Assembly: GCF_905171765.1 (NCBI RefSeq)
Contig: NC_053390.1
Location: forward strand, 307,648,984-307,712,983
DNA length: 64,000 bases
DNA from: Bufo bufo
Lineage: Eukaryota; Chordata; Amphibia; Anura; Bufonidae
Direction: 5' to 3'
Program-made: the position numbers and the translations under genes
Notes under the pieces: model-generated
The model's input: the letters and a program-made list of their open reading frames with translations, nothing else
Databases searched by the model: none
Told to the model about the DNA's origin: nothing
Shown here: positions 21,330-33,419 of the stretch, piece by piece
Position numbering within the stretch: the stretch's first letter is position 1
Layout: each line of letters opens with the position of its first letter

Positions 21330-21570
21330 GAGTCACAGGGAGCACACACTGGGGGCACAGGAAGCTCACAGAAGGGACACACGCCGGGAGCAGAGGGGAC
21401 ACAGAGAGTAAATATGAGGGACAGAGGAGGCACAGGGAGCACACACAACTCACACAGGAAGCTCCCACTGGGAGCACAGAGTGCACAGGGAGTACACACA
21501 GGAAGCGCACACAGGAGGCACAGGTAATGCGCGCAGGGAGCTCACAGAGGAAACTGACAGGTAAGTGACC
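21330..21570. repeat. Degenerate tandem repeat of 'cacagggagcacaca'
   Basis: Irregular units of about 10-24 bp are built on 'gggagcacac', 'aggaagctcacag' and 'aggaggcacagg'. Open frames on both strands (21254, 21274, 21450) follow from the period and are not genes. Confidence 0.75.
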
Positions 21571-22310
21571 ATCAGTACTTGAGGGCAGTGCAGGGCTGTT
21601 ACAATGAGAGTGTGACCCCAGCAGCTCTGCACCCCCTCCTCCAGAGACACTGCTGCATGCCTTTTACTGGATGGACTAACCAGCTGGAGAGGGAACAGGC
21701 CAGGTGTTTTGGTAAGAGGGTCCTGGGAGCCCCCTGCAGTCCAGGAGCTGAGGTCAGAGCATGGGGGTCGAATGCACCAGAAGGCCCAGTCATCCCAGTC
21801 TGGTTTGGGCCTTGCAGCCTGGAGCTAGTGTAGGCAAAGGATGCTTGCGGAGCTATGTTATCTCCGCCCACACCGAACGTCCGATCTCTGTGGCAGCAGG
21901 ATGCTAATGCTGTGCAATTACCAAGGTCTGGGGAGACTGTGGGGGGTGGACAGCAGCATGTTAGAGAGGCAGTCAGGGAGCAGGGGGAGGAAAAAGGGCT
22001 CCCACCGTCGGCCCACTTAAGTTTTAAACAGTAGGGGGCACCAGGCAATTGCCCTGTTTGCCCCACCCTAACGCCGACCCTGGTCATCAGTTAAAAAGTC
22101 CCGGAAAACCCCTTTAAACTTGAGACAGTGCAAACCTAAAATTGCTGTTCTCTAGTGTCTAGCTGTACAGTTAATACATCCTTCCTTCCTCTGCTCATTG
22201 CTTGGCTAAACATGTCATCAAGAAGCCATAGAAATCTTGGTAACAACCCCTAGCAGAATTACAATTAGGCTATACTATTAGTTGCCTGGTATTCCCAGAA
22301 AAAGATACAG

Positions 22311-23188
22311 GGGGAATTTCTCATTAGGGAAATTTTTGAAGTCAGTTTTGCTTGAGTCTGCAATACTTTTACGCCAAGTTTATCAAATGTCACAAGTTGT
22401 GTGATAAGTTTGGTGCATCCTTAAATATGTCTAGAGATGTTTTTAAAAAAGTTAAAAATTGTGTGACATTTTGCAGTTTTACACCACTCAGTGCAGTTCT
22501 GGGAAGTGGTTTTAGGCCTCTTTCACATGAGCAAGTTTTCCGTCCGGGTGCGATGTATGAAATAAACACACAGCATCCGGACTGAATTCTGATCCATTCA
22601 TTTCAATGGGTCTGTGCACATGAGGGTCATTTTTCATGCATCATCTCTGCCTTCAGGAAAAATGTCAGCCTGTTCTATATCCTCCATTTTTCACGCAGCC
22701 CTCGCTCCATAGAAGTGAAAGGGTTTACAGTGAAAAACGTGCAATCCGTTTTTCACTGATGGTTGCAAGATTGTTTCAATTCAGGTTTTTTTTTCACCTG
22801 CCTGAAAACTGCATCAAAAACAAATTGCAGCCGCGCGGAAAAACTGAAACACTGAATGCAATCGCTGACAAAACTGACTGAACTTGCGTGCAAAACCATC
22901 CGTTTTTTGCTGAACAGACCCAGAGAGAATCTGTAACGCTCGTGTGAAAGAGGCCTTAATCAGCTCAATAGGCTAAGCACGGCCAGTCAACTACAGCATT
23001 ATAAAAATTCACAAAAATAAAGCAATGGTATCGAAAGTGGAATAACCTCTTAAGATGGAAGTGTTAAAGTCAAAGATGCACTGAAATGAAAATTGTGCAA
23101 CATTTCATAAATTTGGTACATATTACGACAATGCAGACTGCTGCAAAACAGACTTAAAAAATTTCCGCTCATGATAAATCTCCCCCAA
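22311..23188. mobile_element. MITE with 'gggggaratttmtcat' ends, carrying a nested MITE
   Basis: The left end gggggaatttctcattaggg and the reverse of the right end gggggagatttatcatgagc match over about 45 bp with differences. A younger MITE lies at 22514-22956. Confidence 0.7.
22514..22956. mobile_element. Nested MITE ('aggcctctttcacatgag' ends)
   Basis: The ends aggcctctttcacatgagc and gctcgtgtgaaagaggcct are inverted. It contains 'tttcactgatggttgcaaga' and similar blocks of the 461-type MITEs. Confidence 0.8.
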
Positions 23189-25559
23189 TGACTTTTCAAA
23201 CACTGATTAATGATGGATGGTTTGGAAGGTTGTTGCCAATGATATAAGGGACACTTCTATCAGTACGATCCTTACTGATGGCGATGCTAAAACTCACCAG
23301 TGAGAATGGAGGATCATCTTTGTGTAGAGGCAGCTCTCACAAGATGCCTGTGCACGGCTTATGGTAAATGCCAATACAAGCACTGGCCAATTAATGTTAC
23401 AATAGCTCAAGCCAATATAAACAGCCTTAAAAGGGATTGCTTGACTTTAAAAAAAAATTCCACCAAGCCAACAATTGTGATAAAACAATAAAAGAATCAT
23501 ACATATCAAATTTTATTCCCCTCTGCTTCCAGCATTGCAGCCCCAATCCTCCCTGCTAGGCTTTTTGATTGTTTTGCTGCGGCGATCATGTGCCTGTAGA
23601 GACCACATGACTGCTGCAGTCAATCACTAGCCTGAGTGCTCTTCTGTAGTAGAACAGAGGCCAGTAACTGTGATTATCAGTGCATATAATAAAAAAGATC
23701 TTATGGACAAAATATCCACAAAGTATTTATGGATGCATCTATGAAATAATATTGTTATTTTAGGGTAATCCTGAAAAAACTGCTACTTGCTAGTGTTTAA
23801 ATTGGTGAATAAAACTTTCACATGAGTTTGTCTTCAGTGTCAGACAGAGCTAATCGATTCAATTCAAGATTATTTCTGGAGATTTTCTAATGAATTAATG
23901 GCTATAACTCCTCTGTCTATGCACATGAATTAGACATGCAGAAAATCATGGGACAATCATTTGATACTATTACATTTTATAAATACATGGCAAAGACGGG
24001 CACATTAGGTTCAGTCCAATGAAATGCTCTGCAGTCTCTACACTGCTAATCATGTACATAATCTATCTTTTGTACCTTGTGTCACTTCATCTCATTTAGT
24101 CTCTCCCACACACCATCCCAGTCTCTCCCTCTCACACCCTCCCTCAGTCTCTTTCTCTGCCCTGCATTGATTTCCCGCTTGTGCATATTGACTTTCACTT
24201 AGCGCTGATCAGTGTTTAAGTTGTCTGAAATCCGCTGCCTTCTACTCGCTCAATACCTTCGATCCCACTAGTTCCTCCTAATAGCCTAACAAGATTGTTC
24301 TTTCACGGGAGGTGTGCAGCCAGGTCCAGGACTAGAAGTTGTGGAAGGAGCAGATATGTTGATATAGACACCGATTCCATTGCCTTAGCCAAAACCAGCA
24401 GATTGAAGAGGGGACATCACACTTTCGAAAGAATTGTTGCCTGAATCTCTGCCATTAGCATAGACACATAATTATTCAATTCCCTCATAGATATGTATAG
24501 GATCACCAAAGGCTAAAAAAAACGGAGCTCAGGTATAAAACACGAAGAGCACATACATACATCTTCTGCAACAGCAGCTTTTCTGGGAGAACCTACAGTA
24601 CAATTCACAACTCATTTTTGTTATATCTCTAATACAGTTAGAAAAAATACAAAGCAAGTAGTCTTGATGTGTCTACAGCTCCCGTGCAGACCTATCTGTC
24701 TCTAAGACCACAAGAAACACTAAGTAGATCCTGAAGTCATGCTTCGTCTGTCAATATGCAAGAAATGACAGCACGCACCTTCCAAATGCCAATATTAGTG
24801 TATCATTTACTCCAGTGATGCAACGTTTCGGCTTGAAGAATGCTTACCAAGCCGAAACATCAAGTCAATGAAGTAAATAGTGCACTAATATTGACATGTT
24901 TTTTTCATATTTTTCTGTTTATGTTGGTGGGTGAATCGGACTAAGCTCACTTACAACGAGCACCACATGAACTTATGACTATAGCAGTGCGGTTCCTATG
25001 AATTTCTGTTGGCTCTCATCCCTCTGTCTCCTACATTTTGTTAAATATTTGGATTAAATTCTGGAGGTGCCTATATAATTAGGAGAAGAACAAGGATCTT
25101 CATCCCAGAGGAAGGAAAACATGACCATTTTCTGACATGCCTTGGACTGTTTGATCCTTTAGAGATTCCAGCTCAGGTGATGTCACTGTGCGCTCTGTAT
25201 AGAGCCCAAGCTCCTGGCCGACGCACGCTTTAAGCATTATCCAGAAACGCAACATACATAGGACTTCTTCTTTCTCTCCAGTGTCACCAATACTGTTAAG
25301 TGCCTGATTGGCTTGTTTATGTGGGAAATATCCTGTGTGTATTATGAAGAACTGTACATACCTGTAGTTACTAACACATAGTAGAATAGGGAGAAGCAGT
25401 CGGGCATGTTAGTTGGATTCTGGAGATTTATGGCACAGTCACTATAAATACTCTAGATTTGGCCAATATTTGAAAGGTTAGCATGACGAAGGGATCAGAT
25501 GGGAGTATGACTGCAAGATTAAACTATATGCCTTGTATATACAGTAGCTGGATTTCTCA
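23189..25559. other. Low-repeat intergenic DNA, no gene recognised
   Basis: This is the least repetitive intergenic stretch in the window. 23820-24060 is AT-rich with homeodomain-type cores (taatgaattaatgg near 23890) and no simple repeats, and 24090-24180 is a CT-rich tract. A hairpin sits at 24788-24895. No exon of ZFHX2 or another known gene could be read on either strand. Confidence 0.5.
24788..24895. repeat. Hairpin with 'cgtttcggcttg' stem
   Basis: 'gccaatattagtgtatc...aacgtttcggcttg' pairs with 'caagccgaaacatc...gcactaatattgac'; each arm is about 45 bp with mismatches. Confidence 0.75.
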
Positions 25560-26040
25560 AAGATTTTGATTGAACATGATTTGGAAAAATACACCCCTTT
25601 CTATATAAGGTTTTACAGCTGACAATGCATGAGAGCAAAAACAAAGCCATGAAGAGAAAAGAACTGCCTGTAGAGCTACAGAGACAGAATTAAGCGGAGC
25701 CACAGATCTGGGGAAGGGAGCAAACTGAAAGTTCCCAAGAGTACGGAGACCTCCAAACTTCTTAAATGGAAGAAGTCTGGAATAACTAGGACCCTTCCTA
25801 GAGCTGGTCGCCCCATTACACTAAGCACTCAGGGAAGAGGGGCCTTTATACAGTTAGAGAGATGACCAAGAACCCAATGGTCACTCTAGCTAAGCTCCAA
25901 AGATCCTGTGTTCAGATGGAAGAAACTTTCAAAAGGTCAACCATCCCTGCAGCACTCCACCAATCTGGGCTTTATGGTAGAGTGGCCAGAAAGAAGCCTC
26001 TACTCTGTAAAAGACACATGTCCATCTGGAGTAAAAAAAT

Positions 26041-26080
<40 letters not shown>

Positions 26081-26336
26081 CTAAAGGACTCTCAGACTGT
26101 GAAAAAAGAGATTTTTCGGTCTGATGAAACCAAATTTTAACTTTTTGGCCTCAACTCTAAGTGTCATATCTGAAGGAAACCAGGCACTGCTCATCACCTG
26201 CCCAATACCATCCCTACAGTGAAGCATGTTAGTGGCAGCATTACGCTGTGGGGGTGTTTTTCAATGGATGGGACAGGGAGACTTGTCAGGGTTGAGGAAA
26301 AATTGAAATGAGCAAAGTACAGAGATATTCTTGTTA
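25560..26336 (+). pseudogene. Tc1-like transposase, N-terminal and central relic
   Basis: The leader 'tgattgaacatgatttgg' and the start MKRKELPVELQRQN are followed, across stops and shifts, by 'GTTRTLPRAGR'-like sequence (about 25790). An open part then reads 'EMTKNPMVTLAKLQRSCVQM' and 'LHQSGLYGRVARKKPLL' (25862-26030), then 'DSQTVKKEIFRSDETKF', which carries the first catalytic Asp. Past a stop come '[12 protein letters not shown]' and 'LWGCFSM'. This is the widespread vertebrate Tc1 family. A TA microsatellite has replaced part of the frame. The expected remainder is not adjacent but is found at 36586-37010. The copy is dead. Confidence 0.85.
26046..26077. repeat. (TA)n microsatellite
   Basis: About 15 TA dinucleotides lie inside the Tc1 relic. 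Confidence 0.95.
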
Positions 26337-26353
26337 ATTCCATCACTCTGTGA

Positions 26354-29331
26354 TTAACCCCTTCAGGACACAGCCTTATTTCACCTTAAAGAGGACCTTT
26401 CACTAGAATAAGTTTTTTTTTTTCTCTCAGGCTATGAGCTGAGCGCTGCGATAGGCAGATTCCACTGGGTGGAGCCTAACATATGAAGATACCGGAGCCT
26501 ATACCGGGCAAACGGAGCGGCGCCCAGGGATAATAGTAAGTGCAGGGAGATCCCTGGGCGCCGCTCTCCATGTCTGTATAGTTAGTTTAGATTTTTTATT
26601 CTAGTGAAAGGTCCTCTTTAAGGACCAGGCCATTTTTTGCAAATCTGACCAGTGTCACTTTAAGTGGTGATAACTTTAAAAAATTTGACTTATCCAGGCC
26701 ATTCTGAGATAGTTGTTTCGTCACATATTGTACTTCATGACACTGGTAAAATGAAGTTAAAAAAAATCATTTTTATTTATAAAAAAATACCAAATTTACC
26801 CAAAAAAACTTTTAAATTGCAAATTTCCAAGTTTAAATTTCTCTACTTCTATAATACATAGTAATACCTCCAAAAATAGTTATTACTTTACATTCCCCAT
26901 ATGTGTACTTCATGTTTGGATCATTTTGGGAATGATATTTCATTTTTTGGGGATGTTACAAGGCTTAGAAGTTTAGAAGCAAATCTTGAAATTTTTCAGA
27001 AATTTTCAAAAACCCAATTTTTAGGGACCAGTTCAGGTCTGAAGTCGTTTTGTGAGGCTTACATAATAGAAACCACCCAAAAATGACGCCATTCTAGAAA
27101 CTACACCCCTCAAGGTATTCAAAACGTATTTTACAAAATTTGTTAACCCTTTATGTGTTCCACAAGAATTCATGGAAATAGAGATACAATTTCAAAATTT
27201 CACTTTTTTGGCAGATTTTTCATTTTAATAATTTTTTTCCAGTTACAAAGCAAGGGTTAACAGCCAAACCAAACTCATTATTTATGGCCCTGATTCTGTA
27301 GTTTACAGAAACACCCCATATGTAGTCGTAAACCGCTGTACGGGCACATGGCAGGGCGTAGAAGGAAAGGAATACCATACGGTTTTTGGAAGGCAGGTTT
27401 TGCTAGACTGTTTTTTTTTGACACCATGTCCCATTTGAAGCCCCCCTGATGCACCCCTAGAGTAGAAACTCCATAAAAGTGACTCCATCTAAGAAACTAC
27501 ACCCCTCAAGGTATTCAAAACTGATTTTAAAAACGTTGTTAACCCTTTAGGTGTTCCACAAGAATTCATGGAAAATAGAGATACAATTTCAAAATTTCAC
27601 TTTCTTGGCAAATTTTCCATTTTAATCAATTTTTCCCAGTAACAAAGCAAGGGTTAACAGCCAAACAAAACTCAATATTTATGGCCTTGATTCTGTAGTT
27701 TACAGAAACACCCCATATGTGGTCGTAAACAGCTGTACGGGCACACGGCAGGGTGCAGAAGGAAAGGAATGCCATACGGTTTTTGGAAGGCAGATTTTGC
27801 TGGACTGTTTTGTTTTACACCATGCCCCATTTGAAGCCCCCCTGATGCACCCCTAGAGTAGAAACTCCAAAAAAGTGACCCCATTTTAGAAACTACGGGA
27901 TAGGGTGGCAGTATTGTTGGTACTAGTTTAGGGTACATATGATTTTTGCTTGCTCTATATTACACTTTTTGTGAGGCAAGGTAACAAGAAATAGCTGTTT
28001 TGGCACCGTTTTTAATTTTTGTTATTTACAACATTCATCTGACAGGTTAGATCATGTGATATTTTTATAGACCAGGTTGTCACGGATGCGGCGATACCTA
28101 ATATGTATACTTTTTTTTTATTTATGAAAGTTTTACACAATTTCTTTTTTAAACAAAAAAAATAATGTTTTAGTGTTTCCATGAGTCTTTTCAGTTTTTG
28201 GGCAATTACCTTGGGTAGGGTATGATTTTTTCGGGATGAGATGACAGTTTTATTGGCACTATTTTGAGGTGTGTGTGACTTTTTGATCGCTTGCTATTAC
28301 ACTTTTTGTGATGTAAGGCGACAAAAAATAGCTTTTTTTACACCGTTTTTATTTTTTTATTTTTACAGTATTCATCTGAGGGGTTAGGTCATGTGATATT
28401 TTTATAGAGCAGGTCAATACGGACGCGGCGATACCTAATATGTATACTTTTTTTTATTTATGTAAGTTTTACACAATAATATCATTTTTGAAACAAAAAA
28501 AAATCATGTTTTAGTGTCGCCATATTCTGAGCCATAGTCTTTTTATTTTTTAGGCGATTGTCTCAGGTAGGGGCTCATTGTTTGCGGGATGAGGTGACGG
28601 TTAGATTGGTACTATTTTGGTGGGCAAACCCCTTTTTGATCGCTTGCTGTTGTACTTTTTGTGATGTTAGGTGACAAAAAAATGGTTTATTTAGCACAGT
28701 TTTTATTTTTTACGGTGTTCATCTGAGGGGTTAGGTCATGTGATATGTTTATAGAGCCGGTCGATACGGACACGGCGATACCTAATATGTATACTTTTTT
28801 TTTTTCCCCTATTTTTTACCAATTTTTTTTTTACTTTATTTGGGGAAAATGACGTTTTTGTTTATTTTTACTTGAAACTTTTAATTTTTGGGGGGGAAAA
28901 CTTTATTTTTTCAACTTTTTTTTTCACTCATACAGCTTCCGGCATGTGAGATCCATGGGGCTGGATCTGACAGGCTCGTCACCGGAAGGCAGTGCGATGC
29001 CTTCCTTAGGCATTGCGCTGCCTTTCATGCTATCGGGTCCCCCCTACAGCCGCATGGGGACCCGATGGCACCGCCGATCGCCGCCGCAAACCGCATGTAA
29101 AGCCGTAAACCGCAGGTCTGAATTGACCTGCGGTTTGCGGTGATCGTCCACACGGGGGGGTCACGGGACCCCCCCGCGCATTTAGCCAAGGTGCCTGCTC
29201 AATGATTTGAGCAGGCACTGGGTTCCGGGCGGCGGTGATCGGAAATACACAGGACGTACCCGTACGCCCTGTGTCCTTAAGTACCTGGACATCAGGGCGT
29301 ACTGGTGCGCCCTGTGTCCTGAAGAGGTTAA
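26354..29331. mobile_element. Long non-coding TTAA-flanked element (about 3 kb)
   Basis: It is flanked by TTAA at 26354-26357 and 29328-29331. The ends are ccccttcaggacacag and, reversed, cctcttcaggacacag. The TTAA target and the ends beginning CC fit piggyBac-type transposition, but no transposase is present. The interior holds two units of about 395 bp (27085-27900, 'ggtgttccacaagaattcatgg') and three of about 340 bp (27950-28800, 'gcgatacctaatatgtatac'), then palindromes near 29040-29330. A TTAA MITE is nested at 26386-26621. Confidence 0.85.
26386..26621. mobile_element. TTAA-flanked MITE nested in the 3-kb element
   Basis: TTAA lies at 26386-26389 and 26618-26621. The ends agaggacctttcactagaat and its complement are near perfect for about 25 bp. 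Removing it rejoins 'tttcacc-TTAA-ggaccaggcc', the expected uninterrupted sequence. Confidence 0.92.
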
Positions 29332-29716
29332 AGGGGTTGTCCGGGTTCAGAGTTGAACCCGGACATACCCTTATTTTCACGCATGCAGCACCCCTGATGT
29401 TGGCATCGGAGCATCTCATGCTCCGATGCACTCCCTTGCCCTGCGCTAGATTGTGCAGGGTGCGGTCTCTTTTGTTTATCATAACACACTAAAGCCCGCC
29501 CATCAGTGCCGGTAATGTCACCGGGCTTCCTGGCAGCTCCATGGAGAGCCTGGTACGTTACCGGATCTCCAAAAAATGCCTTTGCCCTGTGCGATTTAGC
29601 GCAGGGCAAAGGAGAGCAAAGGAGCATGAACTGTTCCGATGCTCAAGTCAGGGGGCTGCCTAGGTGAAGATGGGGATATGTCCGGGTTCAGCTCTGAACC
29701 CGGACAACCCCTTTAA
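29328..29716. mobile_element. TTAA-flanked MITE sharing a TTAA with its neighbour
   Basis: The ends aggggttgtccgggttcag and its complement, each followed by a small palindrome (gggttcagagttgaaccc), lie between TTAA 29328-29331 and 29713-29716. The left TTAA is also the right target copy of the 3-kb element. 29717-29829 shows nothing recognisable. Confidence 0.88.
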
Positions 29717-30113
29717 GGGTGGTATATCTGCGACCTACCCCATGTGTGTAGTCAGAATTAAAACATAACCTTTATTAGAGTAACACAAAAACACAGTGAG
29801 TGTATGCAAATGCATTAATCGTTTCCACATTAAAGAGGTTATCCCATGATTCATTTAAAAGTGAAAAACAGACATCATATAGTACATGTATAGATATATT
29901 AACAGGCACTCATTCATCAAGAGATGTATCAGGGACCAATATATATCAAAAACAGGTATTTATTACGGTATTTTTACATATATCTGAACCAATCAAATGT
30001 ATAAACCAATAAAAACATTAAAAAAATAATAATAATAATAATAATAATTACACACAAGTGATAGTGTGTTTGTCCGTCTGGTCCAGTAAAAACAGTAAAT
30101 TCCTGTAGATATA

Positions 30114-31071
30114 CAGTGCAGACCAAAAGTTTGGACACACCTTCTCATTCAAAGAGTTTTCTTTATTTTCATGACTATGAAGGCATCAAAACTATGAATT
30201 AACACATGTGGAATTATATACATAACAATACATGTATACATATACATAACAAACAAGTGTGAAACAACTGAAAATATGTCATATTCTAGGTTCTTCAAAG
30301 TAGCCACCTTTTGCTTTGATTACTGCTTTGCACACTCTTGGCATTCTCTTGATGAGTTTCAAGAGGTAGTCCCCTGAAATGGTCTTCCAACAGTCTTGAA
30401 GGAGTTCCCAGAGATGCTTAGCACTTGTTGGCCCTTTTGCCTTCACTCTGCGGTCCAGCTCACCCCAAACCATCTCAATTGGGTTCAGGTCCGGTGACTG
30501 TGGAGGCCAGGTCATCTGGCGCAGCACCCCATCACTCTCCTTCATGGTCAAATAGCCCTTACTTTCAAAGTTTTCCCAATTTTTCAGCTGACTGACTGAC
30601 CTTCATTTCTTAAAGTAATGATGGCCACTTTCTTTACTTAGCTGCTTTTTTCTTGCCATAATACAAATTCTAACAGTCTATTCAGTAGGACTATCAGCTG
30701 TGTATCCACCTGACTTCTCCTCAATGCCACGGATGGTCCCAACCCCATTTATAAGGCAAGAAATGCCACTTATTAAACCTGACAGGGCACACCTGTGAAG
30801 TGAAAACCATTTCAGGGGACTACCTCTTGAAGCTCATCAAGAGAATGCCAAGAGTGTGCAAAGCAGTAATCAAAGCAAAAGGTGGCTACTTTGAAGAACC
30901 TAGAATATGACATAGTTTCAGTTGTTTCACACTTGTTTGTTATGTATATAATTCCACATGTGTTAATTCATAGTTTTGATGCCTTCAGTGTGAATCTACA
31001 ATTTTCATAGTCATGAAAATAAAGAAAACTCTTTGAATGAGAAGGTGTGTCCAAACTTTTGGTCTGTACTG
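30114..31071. mobile_element. Tc1-derived foldback element
   Basis: The TIRs cagtgcagaccaaaagtttg and cagtacagaccaaaagtttg are flanked by TA at both sides (30112-30113 and 31072-31073). Both arms hold the same transposase C-terminal segment in opposite orientation (30255-30400 and 30810-30950), so most of the element is an inverted repeat around a unique centre of about 400 bp. Confidence 0.9.
30279..30551 (-). pseudogene. Tc1 transposase C-terminal fragment
   Basis: The open frame has '[20 protein letters not shown]', the 'PDLNPIE' motif that carries the third catalytic acid of the Tc1 DDE domain, then 'DRRVKAKGPTSAKHLWELLQ' and 'MPRVCKAVIKAKGGYFEEP', the usual C-terminus of this family. 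The first two acids and the DNA-binding domain are absent, so it cannot act alone. A shorter inverted copy of the same end (30835-30908, + strand) faces it. Confidence 0.88.
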
Positions 31072-31819
31072 TATATCCTGAGACAGACTGAGACCCACAC
31101 CATCAATCGTAACACAGAGGGTCCTCTATTAGAACATATTCTAGTCTTCCATAAATAAAAAAAATATCTCTCTTTTGTAAATTAATGAATATTAGTATAA
31201 AAATAATAAAAAAATGTATAATAAAAAATAGATCAAATAGCTGCAAATGCCACACAGGAAAGTCTATATTTCATAATTCCATTTGATTTAATTGATAACC
31301 ATGATTATAGATTTCAATAAGTTTATAAAGATGTTGATATAACTACTCCAATTTCATTCTTGAATCGAAACACTTGATTAGATAGATAAATCCGTGTACA
31401 TGATTGTAGAGGAAAATTGATTGCATATTAGTTAAAAGAGGTATTCAGTTTCATTCATCGATCAGTCGTCTAGCTCACTCCAAATGTGGCTAATCAATGT
31501 TCATGATTCTTAATATAAAATATCTTGCTTGTTCAATACAAGTAACGATGTAGTTAATAATAATGTTGTTACCACTGCATTTTTTTTCTCCGGAATAGGT
31601 CTTTTCCTGAGTGATATTGCTTTCTAAGAGCAGGCCTCCTGACTCTACGCGCTGTAACCGGGATATGCCCTTGTTTGGAGTCCCACGTGATCAGGCTATT
31701 TGTTGAATCACTGAAGAGGCGCGCTTAGCTTGATATGCTTCGGGTCTTTTGAGAAAATTCAGGGTTGCTCTTAGGTTACCGGGATCTCATAGCGGCTCGG
31801 TCAGGGGTCTTTCTCGATT

Positions 31820-31972
31820 GCGTTAGGTCCCGAGCTACTTGAGAAACCGTGGAGCGGTGCTCGGGCTCAGACATGTCCTCCAAGCAGGATATGTTGGCTA
31901 ATTCTCAATTTTACACCAGTACGAGGGTTAGTAAGACCGCAGAGTGCACCTGTCTTCGTTTTTGTTATATTA
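31820..31972 (+). repeat. 153-bp direct repeat, copy 1
   Basis: It begins gcgttaggtcccgagctact and ends 'tttttgttatatta'. It matches 32402-32554 with only a few differences. No RNA or protein motif is recognised; a short frame starting MSSKQDMLANSQFYTSTRV is present in both copies. Confidence 0.9.
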
Positions 31973-32401
31973 CTTTTACTATTTATCACATCTGCAGGCA
32001 TCCTCCATTGTATGCATTTTTGCTGGGGATTGCCATTAGCAGCGGACCACAAGTGCAGGATCTGCTCCTCCTGTATAGATGCACCACTGCATATGGGGTT
32101 GAGCACTTCCTGCTTTTTAATACCACGCCAATTTGTAGTTTGTATTTTGAATTTTTTGGAGGTGTAGAAACTCCTAGTCTGAATGTGCCTTTATTTCCAT
32201 CCACAGGCAGCATTCTGGTGCACATATGAGGCCCGGGCTATATCAGCCAGTCTTGGGTGGGGCTCAGAGCTCTCTGCCTCCTCACATTGTATGCATGGTC
32301 ACATGTTGGAGGTTACTGGGAGATTGCTTTGAGTCGGACCTTGCGCTCCTGTAATTCGCCCACTGGCTCCTGGTATTGCCCATACGGCCCAGGTAGGTTT
32401 A

Positions 32402-32554
32402 GCGTTAGGTCCCGAGCTACTTGAGAAACCTTGGCGCGGTGCTCGGGCTCAGACATGTCCTCCAAGCAGGATATGTTGGCTAATTCTCAATTTTACACCA
32501 GTACGAGGGTTAGTAAGACCGCAGAGTGCACCTGTCTTTGTTTTTGTTATATTA
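32402..32554 (+). repeat. 153-bp direct repeat, copy 2
   Basis: This is the second copy. The sequence after it (gtttcggagtaacaagctcc, then 'cttcctcagtggc') resembles terminal-repeat motifs of Penelope elements, so the pair may be the element's terminal-repeat (pLTR) material. The roughly 430 bp between the copies holds no clear gene. Confidence 0.85.
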
Positions 32555-33419
32555 TTTGGATTGCTATGGTACCAAACGTGTTTCGGAGTAACAAGCTCCT
32601 TCCTCAGTGGCTCCTACTAGCAATCCCCATGTTGATACTATTTATACCCACAAAGCTATGGGTTGGACAGATTTCTTTCTTGGATTTCACTAAAAAGTGG
32701 AGTGGATCTTGACATTAATGACCATTTGATTACAATCTGCATTGAAAACATATGGGTCACATTTATAATTTCTGATTCATTTTGATACATATTAAATTTC
32801 CTCCAAAAAGGAACGCATCTCCCGAAAATGACAACCAGAAAAGAACATATAATTCAAACCGAATATAAAGCAATTATCCATTCATCTTCAAATAACATCA
32901 CTTCACTCTTTCTTATTACTTGCATTCCTTTTTGACCAGTGGACTATGCAAATACAAGATGTTATTGTCCCCCTATAGGGCATCTATTGACACAATATAC
33001 TGTATAAAAGAAAACGCATCTGCATAAAAAAACGCATATGCGTTTCTGATGCGTTATTTACATATATTAGGTCATTTGTCTTCCTTAATCTTCACATATT
33101 TTTTATTACTAAGATTGGATTCTTATGTCCTATAACTCCCATATTTTGGAGAAAGACATTTGTGGTTCCCCATTGGGAGCTCTCCCAGCTTTCTTATTTT
33201 ATTTTTATCTCTTTATTTGTTTCATTCTTTATCTTTCATTCTTTTATGGTTTCTGCCTTTATATTATAGGTGTGAATCAATCTGAACAGGTGGACTTCAA
33301 AAGGTACTTATGAAGGTTGGGGATGGGGGCCTCCCACGGAGGCGAGATCGGGGTGCTGGTAGACAGCCGGACCACGATGGCACGTCCACGAGGGGCACCC
33401 ATCCCAATTCTACAAGAAT

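Larger units (their letters stand above)
20260..22082. mobile_element. Non-autonomous hAT element with 8-bp TSD
   Basis: The ends are cagggccggttttag and, reversed, cagggtcggcgttag, a hAT-type terminus. The flanks gtcataag (20252-20259) and gtcatcag (22083-22090) are an 8-bp duplication with one mismatch. No transposase is found. The interior is dominated by two G-rich tandem arrays. Confidence 0.85.
19890..22117. mobile_element. TTAA-type MITE ('gacctatcc' family) split by a hAT element
   Basis: The right end is 'gtcccggaaaaccccTTTAA' (TTAA 22114-22117). Its complement 'ctttttaactgat' appears at the left near 19893, followed by the shared 'ggtcatcagtatctgat' and 'gatcagttc' blocks. The hAT insertion at 20260-22082 lies inside 'gacctacc...ggataggtc'. 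Confidence 0.7.

Noticed and set aside
28888..29492. Open frames on both strands in GC-rich DNA
   Set aside because: They lie in the palindromic right end of a TTAA element; openness comes from the base composition.
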